Positions 39,426 to 50,512 of a DNA stretch of 64,000 bases are shown piece after piece. Every line of letters starts with the position of its first letter. Positions within the stretch are counted from its first letter, which is position 1. This stretch comes from Chryseobacterium sp. E1 (lineage in GTDB: Bacteria > Bacteroidota > Bacteroidia > Flavobacteriales > Weeksellaceae). The notes beneath the pieces were generated by a model. The model searched no databases and had not been told where the DNA came from. It saw nothing but the letters and a program-made list of their open reading frames with translations. Position numbers and translations under genes: made by a program. The stretch covers positions 2,578,501 to 2,642,500 of the forward strand of contig CP078104.1 of the NCBI GenBank assembly GCA_019203745.1. Reading direction: 5' to 3'.

Positions 39426-40418
39426 ATGAAATTTTCTACAGAAGAGCTAATAGAGGGAATACGATCGGGAAACAAACGCCTGATCGCAAAAGCTATTACA
39501 TTGGTCGAAAGTAAAAAAGCTGAGCACAGGGTACAGGCAGAAGATCTTTTGAAAAAAATAATGCCCTTTACAGGCCATTCTGTGCGGGTAGGAGTGACGG
39601 GAGTTCCCGGTGCCGGAAAATCAACCTTTATAGAAAGTTTCGGAAGGCTGGCTATTGCGGAAGGTAAAAAAGTGGCTGTTCTGGCTATTGATCCAAGTTC
39701 TTCAATCAATAAGGGCAGTATTTTGGGTGATAAAACCAGAATGGAAGAGCTGGCCAAAGAAGAGAATGCCTTTATACGACCTTCCCCAAGTTCAGGATTC
39801 CTGGGCGGAGTTGCCAATACTACCTTTGAAACCATGATGATCTGTGAAGCAGCCGGTTATGATTATATCCTGATAGAAACAGTAGGAGTAGGGCAGTCTG
39901 AAGTTCTTGTTGCAGATATTACCGATGTTTTCCTGTTTCTTAAAATCATTGGAGGTGGTGATGAACTGCAGGGAATAAAGCGTGGAATTATGGAAATGGT
40001 AGACCTTATTTTCATCAATAAAGTAGATCAGGATAACCTTCAGAAAGCAAAAAGTACAAGACTGGAGCTGAAAAGGGCTTTAGATTTTATTCCGCCTAAA
40101 GAAAAAGAATGGAAAATCCCTGTTTTATTGGGTTCAGCTTTACATAATGAGGGCCTTAAAGAAATTTATGATACCATTTCCGGCTTTATCGATCTGAAAA
40201 AGAAAAGCGGCCGTTTTGAAGAAGTTCGTATACACCAGGCTGAAAAACGGTTTGAATATTGGGTGCAGGAATATATTTTATCTCTTATGAAAAAAAAGCA
40301 ACGAGGTGGAAGAAGCATATATGATGCATAAAAAAATGCTTCAGAGATGGTTTCAAACCCAAGCACTGAAGCAAAATTATTTGTTGAAAAATTTTTATCC
40401 GGTCAGAACAGGGATTAA
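39426..40418 (+). CDS. meaB: methylmalonyl-CoA mutase-associated GTPase MeaB (frameshifted)
   Basis: A G3E GTPase that loads and protects B12 in methylmalonyl-CoA mutase. Walker A is VGVTGVPGAGKSTFIE. Also seen are AIDPSSSINKGSILGDKTRM, RPSPSSGFLGGVANTTFE, IETVGVGQSEV (switch) and the base-specificity motif INKVDQDN. The C-terminal dimerisation part is split by A-run losses near 40290-40335 and ends FVEKFLSGQNRD at 40416-40418. About 331 residues. Its partner mutase ends at 33120; the RtcB-PrfH locus and the cytochrome pair lie between. The stop overlaps the convergent DUF4251 gene by 4 bases. Confidence 0.92.
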
Positions 40419-40961
40419 GGTTTTTCCTTTTCCTGTTTTTCCTCATTTTTTGAAACATATCCGTCATAGGTAATGGGCTGTCTGTCATTACTTCTCATCG
40501 ATACGAAAGCCTTACCGTTTTTGAAGATTTCAATATTGATCTCCTGTACACTTTTTACATCATTAGGCCTGATCCTGAAGATCCAGGTTCCTTTTTATTC
40601 TGAGATTTGCTTACCGTAAAATCTTTTGAAGTAAATCTATAGCTGTTGCTGCTGGTATTTCCATAGGTAGGGTTGAACAATCTTCCGAAATAAGGCAATG
40701 CAACATCCAGATTATTCTTACTGAGTTCAATCGTATAGCTTCCGTCAAGATTCAACATTCTGGTCATAGTAGAATTGGGCATCGAGCTCATCACATTAAT
40801 AACATCATAATTCGTAGGATTGGCTCTCTGTGCATGGAAGGTAAACTCCTGAGAATCTGCTAAAGCATTGACTACCTGAGAATCTGCAGAACCCTGTGAT
40901 GCACAGCTCTGAAAAAGAACAGGAACCCGAAAACCATAAGAAGTGAAATATACTTTTTCAT
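40415..40961 (-). CDS. DUF4251 family lipoprotein (frameshifted)
   Basis: From the ATG at 40961: MKKYISLLMVFG, then, with one missing G near 40927, a lipobox ending QSC. The mature domain has VNALADSQEFTFHAQRANPT, NLDGSYTIELSKNNLDVALP, YFGRLFNPTYGNTSSNSYRF and FRIRPNDVKSVQEINIEIFK, matching the DUF4251 family of Bacteroidota lipoproteins. A second shift lies near 40592. About 182 residues; the function is unknown. Confidence 0.8.
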
Positions 40962-41067
40962 GATTGATATAATTATTAATTTTAAACAGCAAAATGTATG
41001 CAAATTTATTCATTATGAAATATTTTGGAATAAAAATTGTTAAGGTTGAATTATTAACACTCAAACT

Positions 41068-41873
41068 ATGAAAGTTACACATCTATTAGGAATAGGAGCT
41101 ATTGCTCTGTCGGCCGCTGCCTGTACTACAAATCCCATTACGGGAAGGTCTTCGTTACAGCTGGCCAACAATTCGGAAATATTAACAATGTCTTCGCAGG
41201 AATACAGAACGACATTGTCTAAAGGTAAAGTGATTACCGGGACAGCAGATGCAAAGAGAGTGGTAAGCGTAGGAAACAGAATCAAGAATGCTGCAGAAAG
41301 ATATTATCAGAATATTGGAAGGTCTGCAGATCTTGCCAACTATAGCTGGGAGTTTAATCTTCTGCAAAGCAACGAACTGAATGCATGGTGTATGCCCGGA
41401 GGTAAGGTAGCGGTTTATACCGGAATTCTGCCGATAACAAAGATGATAACGGACTTGCCGTAGTAATGGGACACGAAGTTTCCCACGCACTGGCAGGTCA
41501 CGGAAACGAAAGAATTTCCCAGGCAATGGTGGCTCAGTATGGAGGAGCTATTCTTGGAGGAACAATTTCCAACTCGCAATGGGCCAATATTTTCCAGAAG
41601 GTATATCCTATCGGTTCACAGGTTGCTCTTTTGAAATATGGAAGAGGGCAGGAGTCTGAAGCTGACGAAATGGGACTTTACCTGATGTCTATGGCAGGAT
41701 ATGATCCAAGAGCAGCAATTCCTTTCTGGAACAGAATGGAGTCTGCATCTTCAGGGGCAAGACAGCCGGAATTCTTATCTACCCACCCAAGTCCGGAAAC
41801 AAGAATTTCAGATATTAATAAAGACTTGCCAAAAGCTTTGGAATATTATAAGGCTGCGGGAGGAAAAATATAA
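41068..41873 (+). CDS. M48 family metallopeptidase lipoprotein (frameshifted)
   Basis: A zinc-dependent peptidase of the LoiP/BepA type, probably outer-membrane quality control. Signal MKVTHLLGIGAIALSAAAC with lipobox Cys 19. The active site is VVMGHEVSHALAGHGNER (HExxH), and the third zinc ligand is in GQESEADEMGLYLMSMAGYD. STHPSPETRI is the conserved C-terminal motif. One A is missing near 41445. About 268 residues. Confidence 0.9.
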
Positions 41874-41893
41874 TTAGAATTTTAATCTTGAGT

Positions 41894-41936
41894 AAAGCCT
41901 TATTAAATTTTTAGTAAATTTGATAGGGCTTTTTAA
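41894..41936 (+). terminator. intrinsic terminator after the M48 gene
   Basis: AAAGCCTTATTAAATTT pairs along 17 positions (G-T pairs included) with AAATTTGATAGGGCTTT around TTAGT, then a T-run. Confidence 0.8.
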
Positions 41937-41959
41937 TGTAAACACCTAAACACAATATT

Positions 41960-42271
41960 ATGAAGAGTTTATCAATTACCGGACTTATTCTTTTAGCAGT
42001 ATCAGCTTTGCTTTTTTATCTGACGACAGATTTTGCCGTAGAACAGATTAAGATTTCCCACATCATGGGAATGATGGCTGGAGTTGGAATAGGGCTTATC
42101 ATTGGAGGAATGGTAGGTTATCTGAGTAAAGGAAGCGCTATAAAAGCGGAACAGAAGAAAAAAGAATTCAAGCAGCTGCAGAAAGAAAAAGAAGAACTGG
42201 AAAAACAGGCTGCAGATATTGCAAAGCGTCAGGCCGAGCTTGAAAATCAAAATAAAAACCCTCAGATATAG
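41960..42271 (+). CDS. small membrane protein with coiled coil, unknown function
   Basis: An intact 103-residue protein. Two hydrophobic helices (SITGLILLAVSALLFYL and MGMMAGVGIGLIIGGMVGYL, the second Gly/Met-rich) are followed by a charged coiled coil (KAEQKKKEFKQLQKEKEELE) to the C-terminus. It follows the M48 peptidase but is separated from it by a terminator. No family recognised. Confidence 0.68.
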   Translation: MKSLSITGLILLAVSALLFYLTTDFAVEQIKISHIMGMMAGVGIGLIIGGMVGYLSKGSAIKAEQKKKEFKQLQKEKEELEKQAADIAKRQAELENQNKNPQI

Positions 42272-42286
42272 ATCCGGGGTTTTAAC
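42255..42286. terminator. terminator between convergent genes
   Basis: AAAACCC at 42255-42261 pairs with GGGTTTT at 42277-42283, spanning the stop codon of the small membrane protein. It probably serves both strands. Confidence 0.5.
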
Positions 42287-42309
42287 AAGTTGTTATTTTC
42301 AAATATTCG

Positions 42310-42920
42310 TTAGAATTTATATCCTAAACCTACCATAAACAAGTTAGGTCTGTTGTCATATCTGATTTCCGAACCGGAAACTCTGTTAATGAAGTTTCTT
42401 TCATCTTTACTGAAAGCTCCTTCATATCTTGCATTTACAATAAGCTTTTTAATTTCAAGCTGAGCTCGAACTGATATCCTACAGTGAAATTGTTTTTAGC
42501 ATTTTCTTTAAAATCATTATAGGTATTGTCTTTGCTTAAATTGAAGCTTCCCACAGGGCCTACAAAAACCCCAAGCATATTTCCTAAAAGGTTATATCCC
42601 AAAAGCACCGGTACATCAATACGGTTACTTTTCACATCAAATGTAGTATTTTCTGTAGTGAATTCATTTTTGAAGTGAGTGTAATATACTTCCGGCATTA
42701 AGAACAATGAAGTCGGAAGTCCTACTTTCATTGAAAGTCCAACATTGAAACCTACATTGTTTTTTCCCGTTCCTTCAATAGCATCGTTCACAGTTCCTTT
42801 AATGTTGGACCATGAAGGTGAGCCTGTAGGAAATATTAAATTGGCTTTACCTGCCAGTGAGATCTGTGCAGAAGCCCACATTGAAAACCCTACTAACGCT
42901 ATACTAAGTGCCTTTTTCAT
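42310..42920 (-). CDS. outer-membrane beta-barrel protein (frameshifted)
   Basis: Signal peptide MKKALSIALVGFSMWASA, then an eight-strand-like barrel pattern: GFNVGLSMKVGLPTSLFLMP, YYTHFKNEFTTENTTFDVKS and RIDVPVLLGYNLLGNMLGVF. The C-terminus is FMVGLGYKF, ending in Phe as outer-membrane proteins do. One base is missing near 42455. About 203 residues. It resembles PorT/outer-membrane beta-barrel (OMP_b-brl) families. Its start overlaps the mlaF stop by 17 bases, so it may be co-transcribed with the Mla transporter. Confidence 0.77.
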
Positions 42921-43713
42921 TATCGTCTATTTTTGTATTTTCAATCGTTTTATTATTCTCAAGTAAATATTCTCTCAGTTCTTTAAACAGTTCTGAAGAA
43001 TAAACGAAATCAATCAGATTTTTATTGCCTGCCGTGATCAGAATGTCTTTGTTTCCTTCCCATTCCTTGAGTCCTAATCTCAGGTATACAATTTTCTCAC
43101 CAATCGTCATTACAGAGTTCATGTCGTGAGTGTTGATGATTGTTGTGGTATTATATTCTTTTGTAATTTCATAAAGAAGATCATCAATAATCTTTGAGGT
43201 ATAAGGATCAAGCCCTGAGTTGGGCTCATCACAGAACAGATATTTGGGATTGTTGACAATAGCTCTTGCTATGGCAACCCTTTTCTGCATTCCCCTGAAA
43301 TTTCTGAAGGATATTTTTTATCGGCTTTATCAAGGTGTACTCTTCCTATTACTTCGAAAACTCTTTTCTTTTTTTTCTCTGTAGGTAAGGTTGGTAAACA
43401 TGTCCAGAGGAAACATAATGTTTTCTTCTACCGTGAGCGAGTCAAACAAAGCACTTCCCTGAAATACCGTCCCGATTTCTGAACGCAGGTGCTGCTTTTC
43501 ATCCCTGGTCATGGTGTTGATGTCCTTGCCATCAAATAGGATCTCTCCGGATGAAGGCATATACACATTCAGAAGACTTTTAAGGAAAACGGTTTTTCCT
43601 GATCCACTCTGCCCAATGATTAAGTTTACTTTTCCTTTATCAAATGAAGTTGAAATTCCCTTAAGTACTTCAACATCTCCAAAACTTTTCTTAAGATCTT
43701 TTACCTCAATCAT
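42904..43713 (-). CDS. MlaF-like ABC ATPase of a lipid transporter (frameshifted)
   Basis: ATPase of the MlaFEDB-type phospholipid transporter. Start MIEVKDLKKSFGDVEVLKG; Walker A IIGQSGSGKTVFLK; signature EISGGMQKRVAIAR; Walker B LFCDEPNSGLDP; switch INTHDMNSV. Shifts lie near 43310 and 43370. About 270 residues. It follows the MlaE-like permease. A distant MlaD-like (MCE) gene lies at 61225. Confidence 0.88.
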
Positions 43714-43732
43714 CAGCTTAATATTAATTGGG

Positions 43733-44459
43733 TTAAAAATTTCGGAAATGATAATGAATACCATCGTCCATACCACCGCCTGTGTGCTGGCTCTACCTAC
43801 TTCCAGTGATCCTCCTTTGACAAAATACCCGAAATAAGAAGGTACTGTTGCAATAATGAATGCAAAAACTATGGTTTTGGTAAATGCATAATAGATAAAC
43901 AGGTTAGGCATATACATCTGAATCCCTACAATATAATCGTTCTCCGTCCAGTTTCCGGTTAAAATCCTGCAATATAACCTCCGCCAATACCAAATACAAT
44001 ACTGATGGCAATAAGAAGGGGATTAAAAAGAATACAGGCAATAATTTTTGGAAATATCAGAAAGTTGGGAGAGTTGACCCCATGATGTCCAATGCATCAA
44101 TCTGCTCAGAAACTCTCATGGTCCCGATACTGGAAGCAATATAAGAGCCTACTTTACCCGCCAGAATCAAACTGATAATGGTAGGGGCAAATTCCAGCAC
44201 CAGTACGGCTTTCGTAGCATACCCTACAAATGAAGGAGGAATGGGAAACGAAGATGCATCAAAGTTGTTGAACATCTGGATAGCCACTACGGCCCCCACA
44301 AATATTGAAGTGAAGACTACAAGTCCGAAAGAATTTACTCCCAAATCATTAATTTCTCTCATGAACAGCTTCCAGAAAACCCTCATTTTCTGAGGCTTCT
44401 GCAGGATTTGCCCAAAAGCATAATATATTCCCTACTGCTGTGAAAAACTTTTTTAACAT
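43733..44459 (-). CDS. MlaE-like ABC permease (frameshifted)
   Basis: Inner-membrane permease of the Mla-type lipid transporter, about 243 residues. From MLKKFFTAVG, then GVNSFGLVVFTSIFVGAVVA, VLVLEFAPTIISLILAGKVG, YIASSIGTMRVSEQIDALDI and YYAFTKTIVFAFIIATVPSY. Shifts lie near 44430, 44400, 44070 and 43960. As read there is no stop before mlaF, giving an apparent in-frame fusion. One extra T in the T-run at 43735-43739 creates a TAA there, so the stop is placed at 43733-43735. Confidence 0.82.
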
Positions 44460-44561
44460 ACTGCTAAATTAGACTTTTTATTGAATTAGGCTAAGGTCAA
44501 AAACAAGACCAAGACATAGAAAAATGTTAAAATTATCTGAGTCTTTCCCAAAGCCTGAACT

Positions 44562-45931
44562 TTATTTTGCGTTTTTATCTCCTGCAATTACCAGGAGAAC
44601 GGTTTTAAAACAATAACCAGATCGAGTACAAAACTCCAGTTTCTTACGTAGAACGCATCGGCAAGAACCCGTTTTTTCATTTCCACTTCCACATCTCCAA
44701 AATCACCTCTCAGTCCGCTTACCTGTGCCAATCCTGTAATACCGGGACTTACCATACTTCTCAAGCTGTATCTTCCGATTTTAGGTTTATAATAATTATC
44801 AACCGCCAGCATATGAGGACGTGGTCCCACTACAGACATTTCGCCTTTTAATACATTGAAGAATTGAGGAAGCTCATCAAGACTGGTTTTTCTTAAAAAT
44901 TTTCCCACTTTCGTAATCCTGGAATCGTTGGCTGATGTGGTTTTAGTGGCAGATTCATCATTCACCACCATGGTTCTGAATTTAAAGCAGCTGAATACCT
45001 CTTCATGAAAGCCATACCTTTTCTGTAAAAAGAAAACAGGGCCTTTGGAAGTCGTCTTGATCAGCAGTGCAATAATTGGGAATGCCCACGAACAGATAAA
45101 GACCAGTACAATCAATGAAAAAAAAAGAGATCAAAGGTTCTTTTCATCAGAAAATTAGAATAGTAATCCAACGGATATCTTGCCTGGTTGAGAATGGGCT
45201 GTGTCTGTATATATCCAAGATCATAAAGGAAAAAATCACTTTGTGTGATACTCGGAATTAATGAAACATGAACCTTACTGTCTTCTGCCAGCTTGAAAAT
45301 TTCAGTTTCGGTGTTTTCATCGTATGAGTTTTCTGTAGATAGAAACAGGGTATGTATTCCGTTCTTTTTCCAGAAACTTACTAATTCATCCGTTCTGATC
45401 TCAGCATTATTATATTCAAATATCCTGTACCCATAATCCCTTCGGTCTTCAAATATATTTTTCAGGATTTGAGTGGAATCATTGTTTCCTAAAAACATTA
45501 CGTTTCTGTAATTGATCCCTAAGGAACGGAAGTACTTTATAGCAAAGTAAATCAATGATTTTGCGAGAAAAATAAACGCAAAAAGATAAAATGAAAGCCA
45601 GTAGATATCTGAATTGAAAAACACATTATTACTTACCTTTCCTATAAGCAGAACGCCAAGTATAAAAAAAGGAAATGAATTAAAAGGCGTTCAAGAAACA
45701 AAGTATACGTAAGGTTCCTCGGGATATTGTAAATTTTTGTCCTACCGCTGAGAAGCACCCAGAACAAAAACAACAAAATGAGTGAGAAAATATTCTGATA
45801 CCAGGTTTCTTTATGGTATTTTAAACTTTCGTTCCTGCTTATAAAAAGAATATAAAGATAGATGCAATAACCATGAGGTCAAGCAAAATGATGATCGATT
45901 TCAGGTATCTAGAGTATCGAATTCTCTGCAT
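44562..45931 (-). CDS. undecaprenyl-phosphate sugar phosphotransferase, WcaJ-like (frameshifted)
   Basis: Initiates surface polysaccharide synthesis by moving a sugar phosphate onto undecaprenyl phosphate. The N-terminal half holds four hydrophobic segments (from MQRIRYSRYLKSIIILLDLM) and a CoA-binding-like fold (NVMFLGNNDSTQIL). The C-terminal bacterial sugar transferase domain has KGPVFFLQKRYGF, FSCFKFRTMVVND, FLRKTSLDELPQFFNVLKGE and MSVVGPRPHMLAVD. Shifts lie near 45845, 45690, 45120 and 44608. The restored end is VLLVIAGDKNAK. About 457 residues. No other polysaccharide genes are adjacent. Confidence 0.86.
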
Positions 45932-45973
45932 CTATCGGTATTATAACGGAACAGCTAGCTAAGGTACATATTT

Positions 45974-46601
45974 TTACGGGATATTCAGATATTTATGAGT
46001 CTGAACCGAAGCCTGCCATTCAGGATGTTCCAGAATAAAATCTGTAATTTTAGGATACATATCATTTCTTTTGCTCCACTCACTCTGAAGATAAAGCTTA
46101 CAGTGATCAGAAACTTTTGCTGCCTGCTCCTGTGCAAATGTGAAGTCATGCTGATTGAAAATGATGACCTTAAGCTCATTGGCCTGCAGGTAAATTTCTT
46201 CTTTAGGAAGCCCTGTTTTCTTTGGAGACAGGGTGATCCAGTCCAGATGTCCGCTCATAGGATAAGCACCGGATGTCTCAATATGAACGGTACATCCCAA
46301 TTCTTTCAGTTTGGATGTCAGGATATCTAAGTTCCACATCAGAGGTTCCCCACCTGTCAAAACGATGGTTTTACAGTGGCTTGCTGCGGTTTCTGCAATT
46401 TCCGTAGCATTCATCAGCGGATGAAGCTCAGGATCCCAGCTTTCTTTTACATCACACCAGTGGCAGCCCACATCACAGCCTCCTAGCCTAATGAAATAAG
46501 CCGCTTTTCCTGTGTGCCCCTTCTCCCTGTAAAGTGTAAAAATGCTCCATTACAGGGAGCATTTTACCTTCTTTTAATAAAATATCTTGTTCTTTATTCA
46601 T
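45974..46601 (-). CDS. queE: 7-carboxy-7-deazaguanine synthase QueE (frameshifted)
   Basis: A radical-SAM enzyme of queuosine precursor synthesis. Start MNKEQDILLKEGKMLPVMEH, then FYTLQGEG. The cluster motif CDVGCHWCDVKESWD carries CxxxCxxC. TGGEPLMWNLDIL and HIETSGAYPMSGHLDWITLS follow. A net loss of two bases near 46523 breaks the frame. The end is VQTHKYLNIP. About 209 residues, normal for QueE. It follows folD by 7 bases in the pgi-folD-queE run. Confidence 0.9.
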
Positions 46602-46608
46602 TTTAAAA

Positions 46609-47491
46609 TTAGTCGTTATAGACCGAAGTTTTGTAGGCAATGATGGTGTTTTTCATCAACATTGCTCTCGTCATTGGGCCTACTCCTCCAGGTACCGGTG
46701 TGATCCAGCTTGCCTTAGCAGCACAACTGTCGAAATCTACGTCACCGGCAAGGTGATAGCCTTTCGGAGAGTCATCATCTACTCTTGTGATTCCCACGTC
46801 AACGATTACAGCGCCATCTTTGATCATATCTCCTTTTAAGAAATGAGGATCTCCTAAAGCAGTGATAACGATATCGGCCTTTTTAGTGTATTCTTCGATG
46901 TCTTTTGTATATGAGTGTGTAAGGGTTACGGTAGAGTTCCCGGGAAATCTTTTCTTCCCATAAGGATGCTCATCGGTCTTCCTACAATTTTACTTCTTCC
47001 AATGATGACACAGTCTTTTCCTTTGGTTTCGATATTGTATCTTTCCAATAGAGTTAAGATACCAAAAGGAGTGGCAGGAAGGAAAGTATCCATTTCCAAA
47101 GCCATTTTCCCGAAGTTTTCCGGATGGAATCCGTCTACATCTTTTCTAGGGTCAATAGCATTGATGATTTTCTCCTGGTCAACCTGATCCGGTAGAGGAA
47201 GCTGAACGATAAATCCGTCAACAGCCTTAGACTTGTTTAATTCATCAATTTTTTCCAATAGTTCAGATTCTGAAACCGTGCTTGGAAATTTAACTAAGCT
47301 GGATTGAAATCCCACTTCTTCGCAGTCTTTTACCTTAGCGTTTACATAAGCTTTACTTGCTCCGTTGTTCCCAACAAGAATAGCTACCAGGTGCGGAGCT
47401 CTTCTTTTCCTGCAAGAATCTTTTCCACTTCAGTTTTGATCTCTGCTTTTATTTCTTTGGACACTTTAAGCCCGTCAAGAATTTCTGCCAT
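46609..47491 (-). CDS. folD: methylenetetrahydrofolate dehydrogenase/cyclohydrolase FolD (frameshifted)
   Basis: Bifunctional one-carbon enzyme. Start MAEILDGLKVSKEIKAEI; catalytic Lys in SKAYVNAKVKDCEEVGF; VDGFIVQLPLPDQV; DVDGFHPENFGKM; the NADP site VIIGRSKIVGRPM; and the end signature PVPGGVGPMTRAML. Shifts lie near 47402 and 46930. About 294 residues (E. coli 288). It is in line with pgi upstream and queE downstream. Confidence 0.93.
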
Positions 47492-47543
47492 TTTTACTTT
47501 TTTACTTTTATAGATTTACTTTTTACTTTCTTTTTATTTCTTA

Positions 47544-49181
47544 CTATTTGAATTTTTTATAGTAAGTGATCAATCCGTTCGTAGAACTGTCATGAGAGCT
47601 GATCTCTTCATTGTTTTCAAGTTCCGGAAGGATCTTATTGGCTAATACTTTTCCTAATTCTACCCCAAACTGGTCGAAGCTGAAAATATTCCAGATCACT
47701 CCTGTACAAAAATTTTATGTTCGTACATTGCAATTAGCTGTCCCAGTGAAAAAGGAGTTAATTCCTTGAATAGTATAGAGTTAGTAGGTGTGTTTCCGTG
47801 GAAGACCTTAAAGTTGACCAGCCTGTCAATTTCTTCGTCAGATTTTCCTGCATTTCTAAGTTCTTCTACCACTTCCTCTTCCAGCTTTCCGAAAGCAAGG
47901 GCCTCTGTCTGTGCAAAGAAATTAGCCAGCAGTTTATCCTGGTGGTCAGAAACTTTATTACAGCTTTTGGCATAGGCAATGAAATCAGCCGGGATCAGTT
48001 CTGTACCCTGGTGAATCAACTGATAGAATGCGTGCTGTCCGTTTGTACCAGGTTCACCCCAGATAATCGGTCCTGTTTCATATTCTACAAATTCACCGTT
48101 TCTGTCTACACATTTTCCGTTGCTTTCCATATCTCCCTGCTGAAGATAGGCGGCAAATCTGTCCAGGTATTGAGAGTAAGGTAAGATCGCATAGCTTGTT
48201 GCTGCATAGAAATTTCGGTACCAGATACCCAGAAGTCCCATCAATACGGGTACATTTTCAGAGAAGTCAGCCGTCTGAAAATGTTGGTCAGTATCGTAAG
48301 CTCCTCTTAAAAGCTGTTCAAAATTTTCATATCCTACAGCCAGTACAATACTTAATCCGATAGCACTCCAGAGAGAGTATCTTCCACCTACCCAGTCCCA
48401 GAATTCAAAAATGTTTTCTTCTGCGATTCCGAACTTTTTAACTTCCTGAATATTAGTGGATAAAGCTACAAAATGTTTTTCCACATCTTCCTGCTTTCCT
48501 GCTTTCAGGAACCAGTCTTTGGCAGAATTTGCATTCGTCATGGTTTCCTGTGTTGTGAACGTTTTGGAAGCAATGATGAATAATGTGGTTTCAGGATTTA
48601 AGTTTTTTACCACTTCTGCGATATGATTTCCGTCTACGTTAGAAACGAAATGTACATTTAGCCTTGTTTTGAAATGCTTTAAAGCTGAGCAGACCATCAC
48701 AGGCCCTAAATCTGATCCTCCGATTCCGATGTTCACCACATCAGTGATTTCTTTTCCGCTGAAACCTTTATGCGCTCCGGAAATGATCTTTTCAGAGAAA
48801 GCTTTCATATGGTCCAGAACCTTTTTGATCTGTGGCTTGATATTTTCATCATCCACAAGGATCTCTTTATCGGAAAAATCCCTCAATGCGGTATGCAAAA
48901 CAGCTCTTCCTTCCGTTTCATTGATCTTATCGCCGGAGAACATTCTGGAAATAGCATCCTTTAGCTGACATTCTTCAGCGAGCTGCAATAAAAGGTCTTT
49001 TGTTCTTGAATCGATTAAGTTTTTAGAATAATCAAAAGATAGTTGTCCTTTTGCAGGAAAATTCATTAAAACGGTTCGGATTATACTGGAAAAGACTTCT
49101 CAGATCAAAGTCATTTCCGGCAAAGTGTTCATCAAGAGCTTTCCAGCTGTCAGTTTGTATAGGATTTATTTTTGCTAGCAT
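47544..49181 (-). CDS. pgi: glucose-6-phosphate isomerase (frameshifted)
   Basis: Glycolytic isomerase. Start [20 protein letters not shown]. Key segments: [77 protein letters not shown] and [20 protein letters not shown] with [10 protein letters not shown]. Two losses near 49052-49065 restore [20 protein letters not shown], and one G near 47700 restores the tail. About 546 residues (E. coli 549). Confidence 0.94.
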
Positions 49182-49331
49182 ATTTCAGGAATTTGAATGG
49201 TTCAGAGCATCATTAACCGGATCAGAATATTTTTTAATCCATAATGCTTTATTTCTGATGTGCAAATTTAAGGAAAAATAAAACCTCTGATAAATTTGAA
49301 GATAATAAATAATGTTTTTTAAAGAACAAAA

Positions 49332-49350
49332 CCTCAGAGATGGTCTGAGG
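49332..49350 (-). terminator. intrinsic terminator of the sigma/membrane-protein pair
   Basis: On the minus strand CCTCAGA pairs with TCTGAGG around CCATC and is followed by TTTTGTTCTTT. Confidence 0.7.
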
Positions 49351-49382
49351 AATGGTCTTTATTCTTTTAAAATCCGTTGAAA

Positions 49383-49986
49383 TCATTCATCCATTTCATT
49401 CAGAATGTTTTCCAGTTTTTTTGCACTTCGCCCATAGATATACTTTGTCCATAGAACTATACTCGTGATGATCCCTAAAGTTCCTATTAATACCGCAATG
49501 ATCAAAGCTTGCTGGTAAGACCCGGTGAGATCTGAAAGAGATTTTCCGTGCTCCTTCATCGTGTTATAGATTACCAGACCTATCGTTACAAGGAAATGAG
49601 GTAATAATAAAAAACCAAAGGACTGGTATCTTTCCATATTCAGTCTCAGCTCGTGGTATATTTTCCATAGACTGTTTTTGGTATTTCCGTATAGAGTTCC
49701 GTTTGCCTGTAAAATTTGTAAAATCCTAATAAATAATAGGATGAAATAACTGTCATCACTGTATAGGATACATAATAAATAAGGTATTGCGATGTTGGAA
49801 ATTTGAACTGCAGCGGGAAGAACCCGATAAGAATAATAGCAATGACCTGCATTGGGAATTCTTTTTCATACTCTTCTGAATCTTTGAAACAGGATGTTTG
49901 CTTTCTCTTAGCTGTTCTATAGTATCCGGAATCTGAACATTGCTGCCTTCTTTATTCCATTGTTCTTTTAACTGATCAAAATTCAT
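49383..49986 (-). CDS. membrane partner of a sigma factor, putative anti-sigma (frameshifted)
   Basis: Starts MNFDQLKEQWNKEGSNVQIP, a cytoplasmic segment of about 55 residues. Four hydrophobic helices follow (QVIAIILIGFFPLQF, YVSYTVMTVISSYYLLGFY, FGFLLLPHFLVTIGLVIYN and ALIIAVLIGTLGIITSIVLW). Shifts lie near 49870 and 49700. About 202 residues. Its first 11 bases overlap the sigma-factor stop, so a regulatory pairing is likely, but no anti-sigma signature is visible. Confidence 0.62.
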
Positions 49987-50488
49987 AGCCTGATTTTTTT
50001 ATGATTTGTTGTATTTTTTCTTTTGTTCTGTTGAGTTTTACACGGGCATTGCCTTCACTAAGCCCAAGGTTGCTTCCGATTTCTTTATGAGACATTCCTT
50101 CCATGAAGTAAAAGATGACGGCTTTCTCCAGAGCATTCAGCTCCTGTACGGCATTGTAAAAAATTTCCAGCTGCCGGTCTTTAGTAGGATTATAGTCCTC
50201 CTGTTGTACTTCAAAATGATGTGGAGCGTCAGTGTGGTTGTTGGCCCGGTTTTTTTCTTTTTCAGATAAGTAATCGCTGTATTGATAGCGACACGGTACA
50301 TCCATGTGGAGAATTCACTGTTTCCTTTGAAGTTCTGGTAAGATTTCCACAGCTGGATCAGAATCTCCTGCTGCAGATCTTCCCTGTCTTCTATTGAGTC
50401 TGCATAGATGCGGGAAGCTTTGTATAAAATGCCTTTGTGCTGATTGACAAGCTTTAAAAAGGCGGCTTCGGTCGGTTGGGTTGCTCAC
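49976..50488 (-). CDS. RNA polymerase sigma factor, ECF type (frameshifted)
   Basis: Restored, it reads EAAFLKLVNQHKGILYKASR, IEDREDLQQEILIQLWKSYQ (region 2) and FSTWMYRVAINTAITYLKK. Region 4 is NALEKAVIFYFMEGMSHKEI then LGLSEGNARVKLNRTKEKI. The start is uncertain: a GTG at 50488 precedes SNPT, and two bases are lost near 50472. A further loss lies near 50267. About 172 residues. It overlaps the membrane-protein gene by 11 bases. Confidence 0.8.
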
Positions 50489-50512
50489 GATCGTTTCACG
50501 GTTGGGTTATCG

